From contig CANCCJ010000055.1 of NCBI GenBank assembly GCA_947374535.1, positions 1 through 16,102 of the forward strand: a DNA stretch of 16,102 bases, written 5' to 3'. Each line of letters opens with the position of its first letter. The stretch's first letter is position 1. Below the pieces are notes generated by a model. The model searched no databases and had not been told where the DNA came from. It worked only from the letters and a program-made list of their open reading frames with translations. Shown one piece after another: positions 1 to 7,227 of the stretch. The stretch is from Comamonadaceae bacterium (GTDB lineage Bacteria; Pseudomonadota; Gammaproteobacteria; Burkholderiales; Burkholderiaceae). The position numbers and the translations under genes were made by a program.

Positions 1-29
1 AAAACACTGAGCGTTTTAAGCCTTCAAGA

Positions 30-1580
30 TCAGTTGGATTTGATGCCAATGCCTTTGAACTCACCCGTGGCAATGCGCTTTTCCCACTCGGCAGGGCCAG
101 TGATGTGGGCGCTGGTGCCGCCAGAGTCAACAGCCACAGTCACGGGCATGTCGACCACGTCGAACTCGTAAATGGCTTCCATGCCGAGGTCTGCAAAGCC
201 CACCACTTTCGCGTGTTTGATGGCCTTGGACACGAGGTAAGCCGCACCGCCCACAGCCATGAGGTAAGCCGACTTGTGCTTCTTGATGGCTTCAATCGCA
301 GTTGGGCCACGTTCGGCCTTGCCCACCATGGAGATCAAGCCGGTTTGCGACAGCATCATCTCGGTGAACTTGTCCATGCGCGTGGCGGTAGTGGGGCCTG
401 CTGGGCCCACCACTTCGTCGCCCACGGGATCGACAGGGCCCACGTAGTAAATCACGCGGTTGGTGAAGTCCACAGGCAACTTCTCGCCTTTGGCCAACAT
501 GTCTTGAATGCGCTTGTGCGCGGCATCACGGCCGGTGAGCATCTTGCCGTTGAGCAAAATGGTTTGGCCTGGCTTCCAGCTCGCCACTTCTTCTTTGGTG
601 AGGGTGTTGAGGTCTACACGTTTGCTTTTCTCTGTGTCGGGCGTCCAGTTGACGTTGGGCCACAGGTCCAGAGATGGTGCTTCCAAAAACACGGGGCCAG
701 AGCCGTCCATCACAAAGTGGGCGTGGCGCGTGGCGGCACAGTTGGGGATCATCGCAATTGGCTTGCTGGCTGCGTGCGTGGGGTACATCTTGATCTTCAC
801 GTCGAGCACGGTGGTCAAGCCGCCCAAGCCTTGTGCGCCGATGCCGAGAGCGTTGACCTTGTGGTACAGCTCCAAACGCAATTCCTCCACTTGGCTGAGC
901 TTGTCACCCTTGCTTGATTTCTCAAGCAATTGGTACATGTCCAAGTCGTCCATCAAACTTTCTTTGGCCATGAGCACTGCTTTTTCTGCCGTGCCGCCAA
1001 TGCCAATGCCCAACATGCCGGGTGGGCACCAGCCCGCACCCATGGTTGGGACAGTTTTGAGCACCCAGTCGACGATGTTGTCGCTGGGGTTGAGCATGTA
1101 CATCTTTGATTTGTTTTCGCTGCCACCGCCTTTGGCCGCCACCGTGATGTCGACTTTGTTGCCAGGCACGATTTGCGTGAAGATCACCGCGGGCGTGTTG
1201 TCTTTGGTGTTTTTACGGGCGAACTGAGGGTCGTCCACCACCGAAGCGCGCAGCATGTTGTCGGGGTGGTTGTAGCCACGGCGCACGCCTTCGTTGATGG
1301 CGTCTTCTAAGCTGCCGGTGAATCCTTCCCAGCGCACGTCCATGCCGACTTTCAAGAATACGTTCACGATGCCGGTGTCTTGGCAAATCGGACGGTGGCC
1401 GTAGGCGCTCATCTTGCTGTTGGTCAAGATTTGTGCGATGGCGTCTTTGGCCGCCGGGCTTTGCTCGCGCTCGTAGGCGCTGGCCAAGTGCGAAATGAAA
1501 TCAGCAGGGTGGTAGTAGCTGATGTATTGCAGAGCGGCGGCGACCGATTCAATCAGGTCGTTTTGGCGGATCGTGGTCAT
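30..1580 (-). CDS. fumA: Class I fumarate hydratase (single-chain, Fe-S)
   Basis: Catalyses reversible hydration of fumarate to L-malate in the TCA cycle, in the cytoplasm. The 516-aa protein is a fused class I (iron-sulfur) fumarase, close to the usual 500-550 aa of the single-chain form. The N-terminal Fe-S hydro-lyase part holds the three cysteines expected to bind the [4Fe-4S] cluster: Cys66 (HRPICQDTG), Cys185 (GAGWCPPGMLG) and Cys281 (MIPNCAATRH). The C-terminal beta part starts near residue 330 and carries GPVDPVGDEVVGPAGPTTATRM at about 381-402 and VDSGGTSAH near 485. The ATG at 1580 has an AGGA ribosome site 8 nt upstream. It lies 90 nt downstream of the cytochrome c gene on the same strand. 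The family is oxygen-sensitive; many Burkholderiales also carry a class II fumC, which is not visible here. The fold and reaction are near certain. The symbol follows common annotation use. Confidence 0.96.
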   Translation of the reverse strand: MTTIRQNDLIESVAAALQYISYYHPADFISHLASAYEREQSPAAKDAIAQILTNSKMSAYGHRPICQDTGIVNVFLKVGMDVRWEGFTGSLEDAINEGVRRGYNHPDNMLRASVVDDPQFARKNTKDNTPAVIFTQIVPGNKVDITVAAKGGGSENKSKMYMLNPSDNIVDWVLKTVPTMGAGWCPPGMLGIGIGGTAEKAVLMAKESLMDDLDMYQLLEKSSKGDKLSQVEELRLELYHKVNALGIGAQGLGGLTTVLDVKIKMYPTHAASKPIAMIPNCAATRHAHFVMDGSGPVFLEAPSLDLWPNVNWTPDTEKSKRVDLNTLTKEEVASWKPGQTILLNGKMLTGRDAAHKRIQDMLAKGEKLPVDFTNRVIYYVGPVDPVGDEVVGPAGPTTATRMDKFTEMMLSQTGLISMVGKAERGPTAIEAIKKHKSAYLMAVGGAAYLVSKAIKHAKVVGFADLGMEAIYEFDVVDMPVTVAVDSGGTSAHITGPAEWEKRIATGEFKGIGIKSN

Positions 1581-1608
1581 GGATGAGGTCCTGAAAAATG
1601 CCAGAGGT

Positions 1609-1637
1609 AAAAACAGCGGCTGAGTTTACTCAAAGCC
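1609..1637 (-). terminator. Possible weak terminator after the cytochrome c gene
   Basis: On the minus strand the sequence can fold as GGC-(TT bulge)-TGAG, loop TAAA, CTCA-GCC. After 4 nt comes a run of five T. The bulge and the offset T-run make it weak. If it works it would limit read-through from the cytochrome gene into fumarase, which would then need a promoter in the short remaining space. Confidence 0.3.
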
Positions 1638-1670
1638 CCTGTCGGAATGCTTGCAGCGGGTCGCGGTGCC

Positions 1671-1982
1671 TTATTTGATGGTCAACACCCAAGCCGCCAA
1701 TTTTTTGGCCTCTGCGTCGCTCACCTGTGTGTTGGCTGGCATGGGGACAGGGCCCCACACGCCAGAGCCACCTTGTTGAATTTTGCTGGCCAGCTTGTCC
1801 ACCGCAGATTTATCGCCCGCGTATTTGGCCGCGACATCTTTATAGGCAGGGCCCACCAGCTTTCTATCCAGTGCGTGGCAGGCCATGCAGTTTTTGGCCG
1901 TGGCCAGCGCTTGGTCAGCCCAAGCGGGCGCAGACACACCGGCGACAGCGATGGTGGCCATTAAAAGAAGATTTTTTTTCAT
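1671..1982 (-). CDS. Small periplasmic class I cytochrome c (c551/c552 type)
   Basis: Monoheme electron carrier of 103 aa, exported to the periplasm. Residues 1-22 form a Sec signal peptide (MKKN, hydrophobic core, then APAWA before DQ). The heme-binding motif CMACH is at 32-36. The likely axial methionine is Met81 in GPVPMP, as in Pseudomonas-type cytochrome c551. The reading frame stays open upstream to a possible start at 2105. The ATG at 1982 is preferred because it gives a proper signal peptide at the N terminus and has an AGAGG ribosome site 7 nt upstream; the longer version would bury the signal peptide behind 41 unrelated residues. The redox partner cannot be told from context. Its downstream neighbour is fumarase. 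Confidence 0.93.
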   Translation of the reverse strand: MKKNLLLMATIAVAGVSAPAWADQALATAKNCMACHALDRKLVGPAYKDVAAKYAGDKSAVDKLASKIQQGGSGVWGPVPMPANTQVSDAEAKKLAAWVLTIK

Positions 1983-2025
1983 GACGATGCCTCTGGATGT
2001 GTGTGGATGGTGGACACGCTGCCAG

Positions 2026-2054
2026 TTTATCGTGGCCCTGCGCGATGCAGTGAA
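2026..2054 (-). promoter_or_regulatory. Candidate sigma-70 promoter for the cytochrome c gene
   Basis: On the minus strand there is TTCACT (4 of 6 matches to TTGACA; plus-strand 2049-2054), a 17-nt spacer, and GATAAA (4 of 6 to TATAAT; plus-strand 2026-2031). A start near 2019 would give a leader of roughly 37 nt. It sits in the 159-bp divergent region between the cytochrome c gene and ilvD. On the ilvD side I see GATAAT at 2092-2097 but no matching -35 at proper spacing, so no promoter is called there. Confidence 0.35.
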
Positions 2055-2141
2055 TAGGCGGACTTGAACGAGCCGCAGCTTGCGTGTGGGCGATAATCCC
2101 GACAAGATTTTTTTGATGTTTTCCTGACCGGAGCCCTACAC

Positions 2142-4001
2142 ATGCCTGCTTACCGTTCCAAGACCTCTACCGCTGGCCGCAACATGGCGGGTGCCCGCTC
2201 TTTGTGGCGTGCCACCGGCATGAAGGACGACGACTTTCAAAAACCCATCATCGCCATTGCCAACTCGTTCACCCAGTTTGTGCCAGGCCACGTGCATTTG
2301 AAAGACTTGGGCCAGTTGGTGGCACGTGAGATTGAGGCTGCAGGCGGTGTGGCGAAAGAGTTCAACACCATCGCGGTGGACGACGGCATTGCCATGGGCC
2401 ATGACGGTATGTTGTATTCGCTGCCCAGCCGCGACATCATTGCTGACTCGGTGGAATACATGGTCAACGCCCATTGCGCGGACGCCATCGTGTGTATCTC
2501 TAACTGCGACAAGATCACCCCCGGCATGTTGATGGCCGCCATGCGCCTGAACATCCCCGTCATCTTTGTGTCGGGCGGCCCGATGGAAGCTGGCAAAGTT
2601 CGACTGGCTAATCCGCAGACCCAAGTCATGGAGTTCAAGAAGCTCGATTTGATCGATGCCATGGTCATGGCGGCTGACGACAAAGTGAGCGATGCTGATT
2701 TGGCTGAAGTTGAACGCTCGGCTTGCCCCACTTGCGGTTCATGTTCGGGCATGTTCACGGCCAACTCCATGAACTGTTTGGCCGAAGCTTTGGGTCTGGC
2801 ATTGCCTGGCAACGGCACGGTCGTTGCGACACACGCAGACCGCGAGCAATTGTTCAAGCAAGCCGGCCGCACGATTGTGGATTTGTGCAAGCGCTATTAC
2901 GAGCAAGGCGATGCATCCGTGTTGCCACGCTCGATGGGATTTAAAGCGTTTGAAAACGCCATTGCGCTGGACATCGCCATGGGCGGCTCCACCAACACGA
3001 TCCTGCACATCTTGGCGATTGCCCAAGAAGCCGAAATTGAATTCACCATGGCCGACATCGACCGCATGTCCAAAATCGTGCCTCAGCTGTGCAAAGTTGC
3101 GCCCAACACCAACAAGTACCACATCGAAGACGTGCACCGCGCAGGCGGCATCATGGGCATCTTGGGTGAGCTGGACCGCGCTGGCAAGTTGCACACCGAC
3201 GTGGGCACCGTGCTTGGCAAAACCATGAAAGAAGTCTTGGACGAGTGGGACATTGCGCGCAACCCATCTGACGCTGTGAAAAAGTTTTACATGGCTGGCC
3301 CCGCTGGCATTCCCACGCAAGTGGCGTTCAGCCAAAACACGCGTTGGCCCAGCCTCGACACCGATCGTGTCGAAGGATGCATCCGCTCGGTCGACCATGC
3401 GTTCAGCCAGCAAGGTGGCTTGGCGGTGTTGCGCGGCAACATCGCCATGGACGGCTGCGTGGTCAAAACTGCAGGCGTAGACGACAGCTTGTTGGTGTTT
3501 GAAGGTCCAGCCCATGTGGTGGAGTCGCAAGACGAAGCGGTGGCGCACATCTTGAACGACGAGGTGAAAGCCGGCGACATCGTGGTCGTGCGTTACGAAG
3601 GACCCAAGGGCGGCCCCGGCATGCAAGAAATGCTCTACCCCACGAGCTACATCAAGTCCAAAGGTTTGGGCAAGGCTTGCGCCTTGTTGACCGATGGCCG
3701 TTTCTCTGGCGGTACATCTGGTTTGTCCATTGGTCATTGCTCGCCCGAAGCGGCCGCTGGCGGCAACATTGGTTTGGTTCGCAACGGTGACCGCATTCGT
3801 ATTGACATTCCCAACCGCAGCATCAACGTGTTGGTGAGTGATGAAGAGTTGGCCAAGCGCCGTGTTGAGCAAGACAAGCTGGGCTGGAAACCTGTGTTGC
3901 CCCGTCCACGCAAAGTATCTGCCGCGCTCAAGGCCTACGCTTTACTGGCCACCTCGGCCGACAAGGGCGCTGTGCGCGACCTGTCGCTGTTGGGCGACTG
4001 A
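2142..4001 (+). CDS. ilvD: Dihydroxy-acid dehydratase
   Basis: Dehydrates 2,3-dihydroxy-isovalerate and 2,3-dihydroxy-3-methylvalerate to the 2-keto acids that become valine, leucine and isoleucine; cytoplasmic. The 619-aa product matches E. coli IlvD (616 aa) almost throughout. Landmarks: N-terminal [22 protein letters not shown] at about 47-53; [18 protein letters not shown] at 80-97; the cluster-region cysteine Cys122 in [12 protein letters not shown]; Cys198 and Cys201 in [18 protein letters not shown]; and a C-terminal [14 protein letters not shown]. The residue after IAIA at 41 is Asn, as in the E. coli-like group, rather than the Cys of the [2Fe-2S] group. That suggests the oxygen-sensitive [4Fe-4S] type, which is an inference. 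The ATG at 2142 has GGAG 8 nt upstream. lgt follows after 17 nt, so the two are probably co-transcribed. Confidence 0.98.
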   Translation: MPAYRSKTSTAGRNMAGARSLWRATGMKDDDFQKPIIAIANSFTQFVPGHVHLKDLGQLVAREIEAAGGVAKEFNTIAVDDGIAMGHDGMLYSLPSRDIIADSVEYMVNAHCADAIVCISNCDKITPGMLMAAMRLNIPVIFVSGGPMEAGKVRLANPQTQVMEFKKLDLIDAMVMAADDKVSDADLAEVERSACPTCGSCSGMFTANSMNCLAEALGLALPGNGTVVATHADREQLFKQAGRTIVDLCKRYYEQGDASVLPRSMGFKAFENAIALDIAMGGSTNTILHILAIAQEAEIEFTMADIDRMSKIVPQLCKVAPNTNKYHIEDVHRAGGIMGILGELDRAGKLHTDVGTVLGKTMKEVLDEWDIARNPSDAVKKFYMAGPAGIPTQVAFSQNTRWPSLDTDRVEGCIRSVDHAFSQQGGLAVLRGNIAMDGCVVKTAGVDDSLLVFEGPAHVVESQDEAVAHILNDEVKAGDIVVVRYEGPKGGPGMQEMLYPTSYIKSKGLGKACALLTDGRFSGGTSGLSIGHCSPEAAAGGNIGLVRNGDRIRIDIPNRSINVLVSDEELAKRRVEQDKLGWKPVLPRPRKVSAALKAYALLATSADKGAVRDLSLLGD

Positions 4002-4018
4002 GCGAGCTGCTGACCCTC

Positions 4019-4837
4019 ATGCTGGTGTTTCCTCAAATTGATCCGGTCGCCTTGCAAGTGGGGCCTTTGGCCATCCACTGGTACGGCCTAACGTACCTTG
4101 CGGCGTTTGCCTTGTTTGTAGGCTTGGCTCGTTTGCGTTTGAAACATGAACCATATGCAGCCCAAGTGGCGCTGGGCACTTGGTCCAAGCAAGACATTGA
4201 AGACATTTTGTTTTACGGTGTGATGGGCGTGGTTTTGGGCGGACGCCTTGGCTACTGCGTGTTTTATAAGCCCGTTTATTACTTTGAGCATCCACTTGAG
4301 GTCTTTGCCGTTTGGCAAGGCGGCATGAGTTTTCACGGTGGCATGTTGGGTGTGTTTGTGGCTACCGCTGTGTTTGCGTGGCAGCGCAAGCGTGCTTGGC
4401 TATGGGTGACTGACTTCATTGCGCCTTGCGTGCCTACAGGCTTGGCCGCAGGACGAGTTGGCAACTTCATCAATGGCGAGTTGTGGGGCAGGGCGGCCGA
4501 CCCCACTTTGCCATGGGCCATGGTGTTTCCCCAAAGCGGCACCTTGATGCCGCGCCACCCGTCGCAGATTTATCAGTTCTTGGGCGAGGGGATCTTGTTG
4601 TTTGTGGTGTTGTGGCTGTATGCACGCAAACCGCGTGCGGTGGGCGCTGTGTCTGGCGTGTTCATGATCGGCTATGGTAGCTTGCGCTTCATGGCTGAAT
4701 ACTTCCGCGAGCCCGATGCCCACCTTGGCTTGCTGGCTTTGGGCATGAGCATGGGACAGTGGCTGTGCGTGCCCATGGTGTTGGTGGGCGTGGCGTTGTG
4801 GCTGCATGCCACACGCAGAGCCGACGCCCAGGCTTAA
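4019..4837 (+). CDS. lgt: Phosphatidylglycerol-prolipoprotein diacylglyceryl transferase
   Basis: Inner-membrane enzyme for the first step of lipoprotein maturation: it moves the diacylglyceryl group of phosphatidylglycerol onto the lipobox cysteine. The 272-aa length is typical. Seen in the sequence: N-terminal PLAIHWYGL, several hydrophobic helices, [11 protein letters not shown] with His106 (counterpart of E. coli His103), the Lgt signature [14 protein letters not shown] at about 145-158 with Arg146 (counterpart of E. coli Arg143), and [11 protein letters not shown] near 223-233. The ATG at 4019 gives the N terminus usual for the family, but the ribosome site is poor (GAGC), so expression may depend on coupling to ilvD 17 nt upstream. 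Its TAA overlaps the stop codon of the convergent regulator gene at TTAA (4834-4837). Confidence 0.97.
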   Translation: MLVFPQIDPVALQVGPLAIHWYGLTYLAAFALFVGLARLRLKHEPYAAQVALGTWSKQDIEDILFYGVMGVVLGGRLGYCVFYKPVYYFEHPLEVFAVWQGGMSFHGGMLGVFVATAVFAWQRKRAWLWVTDFIAPCVPTGLAAGRVGNFINGELWGRAADPTLPWAMVFPQSGTLMPRHPSQIYQFLGEGILLFVVLWLYARKPRAVGAVSGVFMIGYGSLRFMAEYFREPDAHLGLLALGMSMGQWLCVPMVLVGVALWLHATRRADAQA

Positions 4838-5490
4838 GCGTGTTGCGCCATTTCTGAGAGCGACGACAGCAAGTCGCCAAACCGCTCGCCTTGCACCACC
4901 ACATGCTCGCGCAGCGCTTGCGCTGAAGCCTCTGCATCCCCCGATGTGATGGCGTTCACGATAGCGCTGTGTTCTTTGTAGGACACGCTCATACGGTCAC
5001 GCACACGCAGCTGCAAGCGTCGGTAAGGGCGCAAGCGGCGGTGCAGCTGGTTGGCTTGTTCACGTAGGAATATGTTGTGGCTACCCGCGTAGATGGCTGC
5101 GTGGAAGCGTTCGTTGCAATAGAAATACTGGTCTGAGTCTTGGTTAGCCCTGGCTTCTTCGCAGGCTTCGTGCGCGGCCGTGAGTTGTTGACGCTCTTGG
5201 TCTGTCATACGGCGTGCGGCCAAGCGACCACACATAGCCTCTAACTCGGCCATCACTTCAAACATCTCGATCAATCTGGCAGGGCCAATGCTGGTCACCA
5301 CTGCGCCACGCCGGGGTCGTATTTCAATCAGCCCCTCTGCGGCGAGCTGAATCAAAGCTTCGCGTATAGGGGTGCGCGATACGCCGTACTGTTCGACCAG
5401 CGTGGCTTCGTCTAGAGAACTGCCAGGCGCAAACTCTCCCGTGGCGATTTGCTCCTCTATTTTTTCGCGCAGTTTGTCCGAAATCCTCAT
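4834..5490 (-). CDS. GntR-family (FCD domain) regulator, probable malonate-operon regulator
   Basis: Cytoplasmic DNA-binding regulator of 218 aa. The N-terminal winged helix-turn-helix spans about 1-68: [20 protein letters not shown], then [20 protein letters not shown] and a wing RRGAVV. The C-terminal all-helical FCD ligand domain spans about 75-205. Putative metal/ligand-binding residues are His130 (NERFHAA), His174 (KEHSAI) and His196 (REHV), with Asn126 where many relatives have Asp. It is divergent from the TRAP-matA-matB operon, so it probably controls that operon and itself. MatR of Rhizobium and GtrA of Sinorhizobium are GntR regulators of malonate genes. That it senses malonate or malonyl-CoA is inference from neighbourhood, and so is repressor versus activator. 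The start at 5490 gives a complete HTH domain; the ribosome site is weak (TAGG). Confidence 0.9.
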   Translation of the reverse strand: MRISDKLREKIEEQIATGEFAPGSSLDEATLVEQYGVSRTPIREALIQLAAEGLIEIRPRRGAVVTSIGPARLIEMFEVMAELEAMCGRLAARRMTDQERQQLTAAHEACEEARANQDSDQYFYCNERFHAAIYAGSHNIFLREQANQLHRRLRPYRRLQLRVRDRMSVSYKEHSAIVNAITSGDAEASAQALREHVVVQGERFGDLLSSLSEMAQHA

Positions 5491-5563
5491 GACCTAAATT
5501 CTGCCACTTTGAGAAGGTTTGAATTCGTAGAATGTCATGGGGTATTCACTAACAAGCATCCAG

Positions 5564-5591
5564 AATACAACTGGTAAATTAATAAATACAA
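5564..5591. repeat. Direct repeat AATACAA spaced 21 bp, candidate operator half-sites
   Basis: AATACAA occurs at 5564-5570 and again at 5585-5591. The start-to-start distance is 21 bp, two turns of the helix, so both copies face the same side of the DNA. GTATTC at 5542-5547 is also an exact inverted copy of GAATAC at 5563-5568, again 21 bp apart. From memory, malonate-operon GntR regulators bind TTGTA/TACAA-like half-sites, which would fit. That link is an inference. Confidence 0.4.
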
Positions 5592-5599
5592 AATTTCAG

Positions 5600-5617
5600 C
5601 GCTTTGTCATCAAAGCG
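5600..5617. promoter_or_regulatory. Perfect 18-bp inverted repeat upstream of matP
   Basis: CGCTTTG, spacer TCAT, CAAAGCG: a perfect 7-bp inverted repeat with a 4-nt centre. It ends 27 nt before the matP start codon and 15 nt before the ribosome site AGGAG. It could be a dimer-binding operator for the divergent GntR regulator or a small hairpin in the mRNA leader. No T-run follows, so it is not a terminator. Confidence 0.5.
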
Positions 5618-5644
5618 TCTAACAGTAGTCCTAGGAGACATCAC

Positions 5645-6661
5645 ATGAAACGTCGTAGCCTTCTCCAGTCCGTGGGTGGTTTTTCACTGAGCGCATTGCC
5701 TTTTGTCAACGCGTTTGCGCAAAACAAAACGCTCAAGATCTCACACCAATTCCCGGGCGGTACGACCAAAGAGGGCGACTTTCGTGATCGTCTCGTGCGC
5801 ATCTTTTCGGCTGAAGTTGAAAAGCGTACCAAAGGCAGTTTGAAGTTTGAGATTTATCCTGGCTCGTCCTTGATGAAGACCAATGCACAGTTCTCTTCCA
5901 TGCGCAAAGGCGCTTTGGACATGGCCCTGATTCCCCTGTCTTACGCTGGCGGTGAGATTCCAGAAGTCAACATCGGTTTGATGCCCGGTTTGGTCGTGTC
6001 GTATGAACAAGCCTATGGCTGGAAAAACAAACCCGTGGGTGCTGAACTCAGCCGCGTGTTGCTCGAAAAAGGCATTGTGCTGATCAGCTGGATTTGGCAA
6101 GCCGGTGGCGTGGCCTCTCGCAGCAAAGCCATCGTGGACCCAGAAGATGCCAAGGGCATGAAGATCCGTGGCGGCTCGCGCGAAGTCGACATGATCTTGA
6201 AAGAGGCCGGTGCCGCTGTAGTGACCTTGCCCTCCAACGAGATTTACGCCGCCATGCAAACCGGCGCAATGGACGCGGCGATGACCTCGTCCACCTCGTT
6301 CATCTCCTTCCATTTGGAAGAAGTCGCCAAAGCTTTGACCACGGGCCGCAAGGGCGCTTACTGGTTCATGTTTGAGCCGTTGATGATGTCCAAAGCCATC
6401 TTTGATGAACTGCCCAAAGACCAGCGCGACGCCATCATGGCCGTCGGCGCGGAGATGGAAAAGTTCGCTTTGGAAGCCGCCAAGAAGGACGACATCGAAG
6501 TGGCCAATGTTTACCAAAAAGCTGGCGCCAAAGTGGTGGATTTGAATCCTGCATCTATCAAAAAATGGCAAGCCATCGCACGTGAAACCGCGTGGAAAGA
6601 CTATGCCGGCAAGAACGCAGGTTGTGCCAAGTTGCTGGCTTTGGCGGAGCAAACCCTGTGA
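5645..6661 (+). CDS. matP: TRAP transporter substrate-binding protein, probable malonate-binding
   Basis: Periplasmic DctP-family receptor of a TRAP transporter, 338 aa. The signal peptide is residues 1-25, with an AFA cleavage motif before QNK. It opens MKRRSLLQS, a possible twin-arginine motif. The mature protein shows the DctP pattern: HQFPGGT at 34-40, a lysine-rich lobe, GMKIRGG at 171-177 with Arg175 at the place of the family's carboxylate-binding arginine, LPSNEIYAAMQTGAMDAA at 195-212, and the C-terminal helix region. The frame is open up to 5537; the ATG at 5645 is chosen because the signal peptide starts there and AGGAG lies just upstream. It is the first gene of the TRAP-matA-matB operon, so malonate is the likely ligand. 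DctP proteins bind many organic acids, and specificity is inferred from context only. Confidence 0.93.
   Translation: MKRRSLLQSVGGFSLSALPFVNAFAQNKTLKISHQFPGGTTKEGDFRDRLVRIFSAEVEKRTKGSLKFEIYPGSSLMKTNAQFSSMRKGALDMALIPLSYAGGEIPEVNIGLMPGLVVSYEQAYGWKNKPVGAELSRVLLEKGIVLISWIWQAGGVASRSKAIVDPEDAKGMKIRGGSREVDMILKEAGAAVVTLPSNEIYAAMQTGAMDAAMTSSTSFISFHLEEVAKALTTGRKGAYWFMFEPLMMSKAIFDELPKDQRDAIMAVGAEMEKFALEAAKKDDIEVANVYQKAGAKVVDLNPASIKKWQAIARETAWKDYAGKNAGCAKLLALAEQTL
6646..6660 (+). promoter_or_regulatory. Ribosome site and GTG start deciding the matQ N terminus
   Basis: GGAG at 6646-6649 lies 8 nt before a GTG at 6658, which overlaps the matP stop as GTGA. The only in-frame ATG upstream (6592) lies inside matP and would add 22 arginine- and cysteine-rich residues that do not look like a DctQ N terminus. 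Confidence 0.75.
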
Positions 6662-7227
6662 GCCACGGTTTCGAACTAGAGTCCAACGCGCCGGTTGAGA
6701 AGACGCGTCCTAAAAACGCCGTCGTCGCGGGTTTGGTGGCGTTACTGGATGTTTTCAATGTGTGGGTTTTGCGCTTGTCGATGCTGGCGCTGGTGCTGAC
6801 GTCCTGCGTGTTGACCTATTCGGTGTTGACGCGCTATTTGTTCAAGGTTGCCACCGATTGGCAAGACGAAGCTGCGGTGTTCATGTTGGTCGGTGCGACA
6901 TTCATGTGTACCGCCTATGTGCAATCGCAGCGCGGGCACATTGGCATTGAGGCCTTGTCGTCTATCTTGCCAGCCTCGGTGAACAAAGTGCGTGCGGTGG
7001 TGGTCGATGTGGTGTCTACCGCGTTTTGCGTGTTTTTCTCTTGGAAGTCATGGGCCTTGTTTTATGAGGCATGGTCTGAAGGGCAAACGACTTCGAGCAG
7101 TTTTGCGCCACCGCTGTGGATTCCTTATTCTTTGATGGCCGTAGGCATGACCTTGTTGGCTGTGCAATTGTTTTTACAGTCAGCCGTTCAGCTGACGGGT
7201 GGTGAAGTGCGTGGAGAACAAAAATGA
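6658..7227 (+). CDS. matQ: TRAP transporter small permease (DctQ family)
   Basis: Inner-membrane small subunit that pairs with the large permease, 189 aa from the GTG start. Four membrane segments are visible at about 37-58, 72-90, 113-133 and 152-175. The family motif is present as TRYLFKVATDWQDEAAVFML (58-77), in which the DctQ W-x-D/E-E core is WQDE. QRGHIGIE near 91-98 is also typical of the family. The start overlaps the matP stop (GTGA) and its own stop overlaps the matM start (ATGA), so the three transporter genes are translationally coupled. This suits a fixed-ratio membrane complex. Function as a TRAP subunit is clear; malonate specificity is inferred from the operon. Confidence 0.92.
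   Translation: MSHGFELESNAPVEKTRPKNAVVAGLVALLDVFNVWVLRLSMLALVLTSCVLTYSVLTRYLFKVATDWQDEAAVFMLVGATFMCTAYVQSQRGHIGIEALSSILPASVNKVRAVVVDVVSTAFCVFFSWKSWALFYEAWSEGQTTSSSFAPPLWIPYSLMAVGMTLLAVQLFLQSAVQLTGGEVRGEQK

Larger units (their letters stand above)
5491..5644. promoter_or_regulatory. Divergent intergenic control region of the malonate locus
   Basis: This 154-bp region is clearly more AT-rich than its surroundings, especially 5564-5597, and separates the GntR gene from matP. It must hold both promoters and, by analogy with other GntR loci, the regulator's operator. I could not find a convincing -35/-10 pair in either direction. The repeats inside it are listed separately. The open frame of matP extends upstream to 5537, but that stretch has no coding features I recognise. 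Confidence 0.6.

Noticed and set aside
1..17. AAAAC...GTTTT hairpin downstream of fumarase
   Set aside because: Only a 5-bp AT-rich outer stem, cut by the window edge; not enough to call a terminator.
2069..2097. ilvD promoter using GATAAT at 2092-2097
   Set aside because: No -35-like hexamer at 16-18 nt; the nearest TTGAAC is 22 nt away, too far for a sigma-70 promoter.
1983..2105. N-terminal extension of the cytochrome c gene
   Set aside because: The added 41 residues are basic and would hide the signal peptide; a ribosome site and candidate promoter both fit the ATG at 1982.
2739..3872. 377-aa open frame antisense to ilvD
   Set aside because: Its translation is His-, Val- and Gln-rich low-information sequence with no recognisable motif, and the plus strand carries an unmistakable IlvD over the whole length. 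It is a shadow of GC-rich codon use.
5537..5644. N-terminal extension of matP from the ATG at 5537
   Set aside because: It would place 36 polar residues before a normal signal peptide and cover the palindrome and AT-rich control region; the ATG at 5645 has an excellent AGGAG site.
5741..6652. 303-aa minus-strand frame antisense to matP
   Set aside because: Composition is typical of a shadow frame, and matP is well supported by its DctP motifs and signal peptide.
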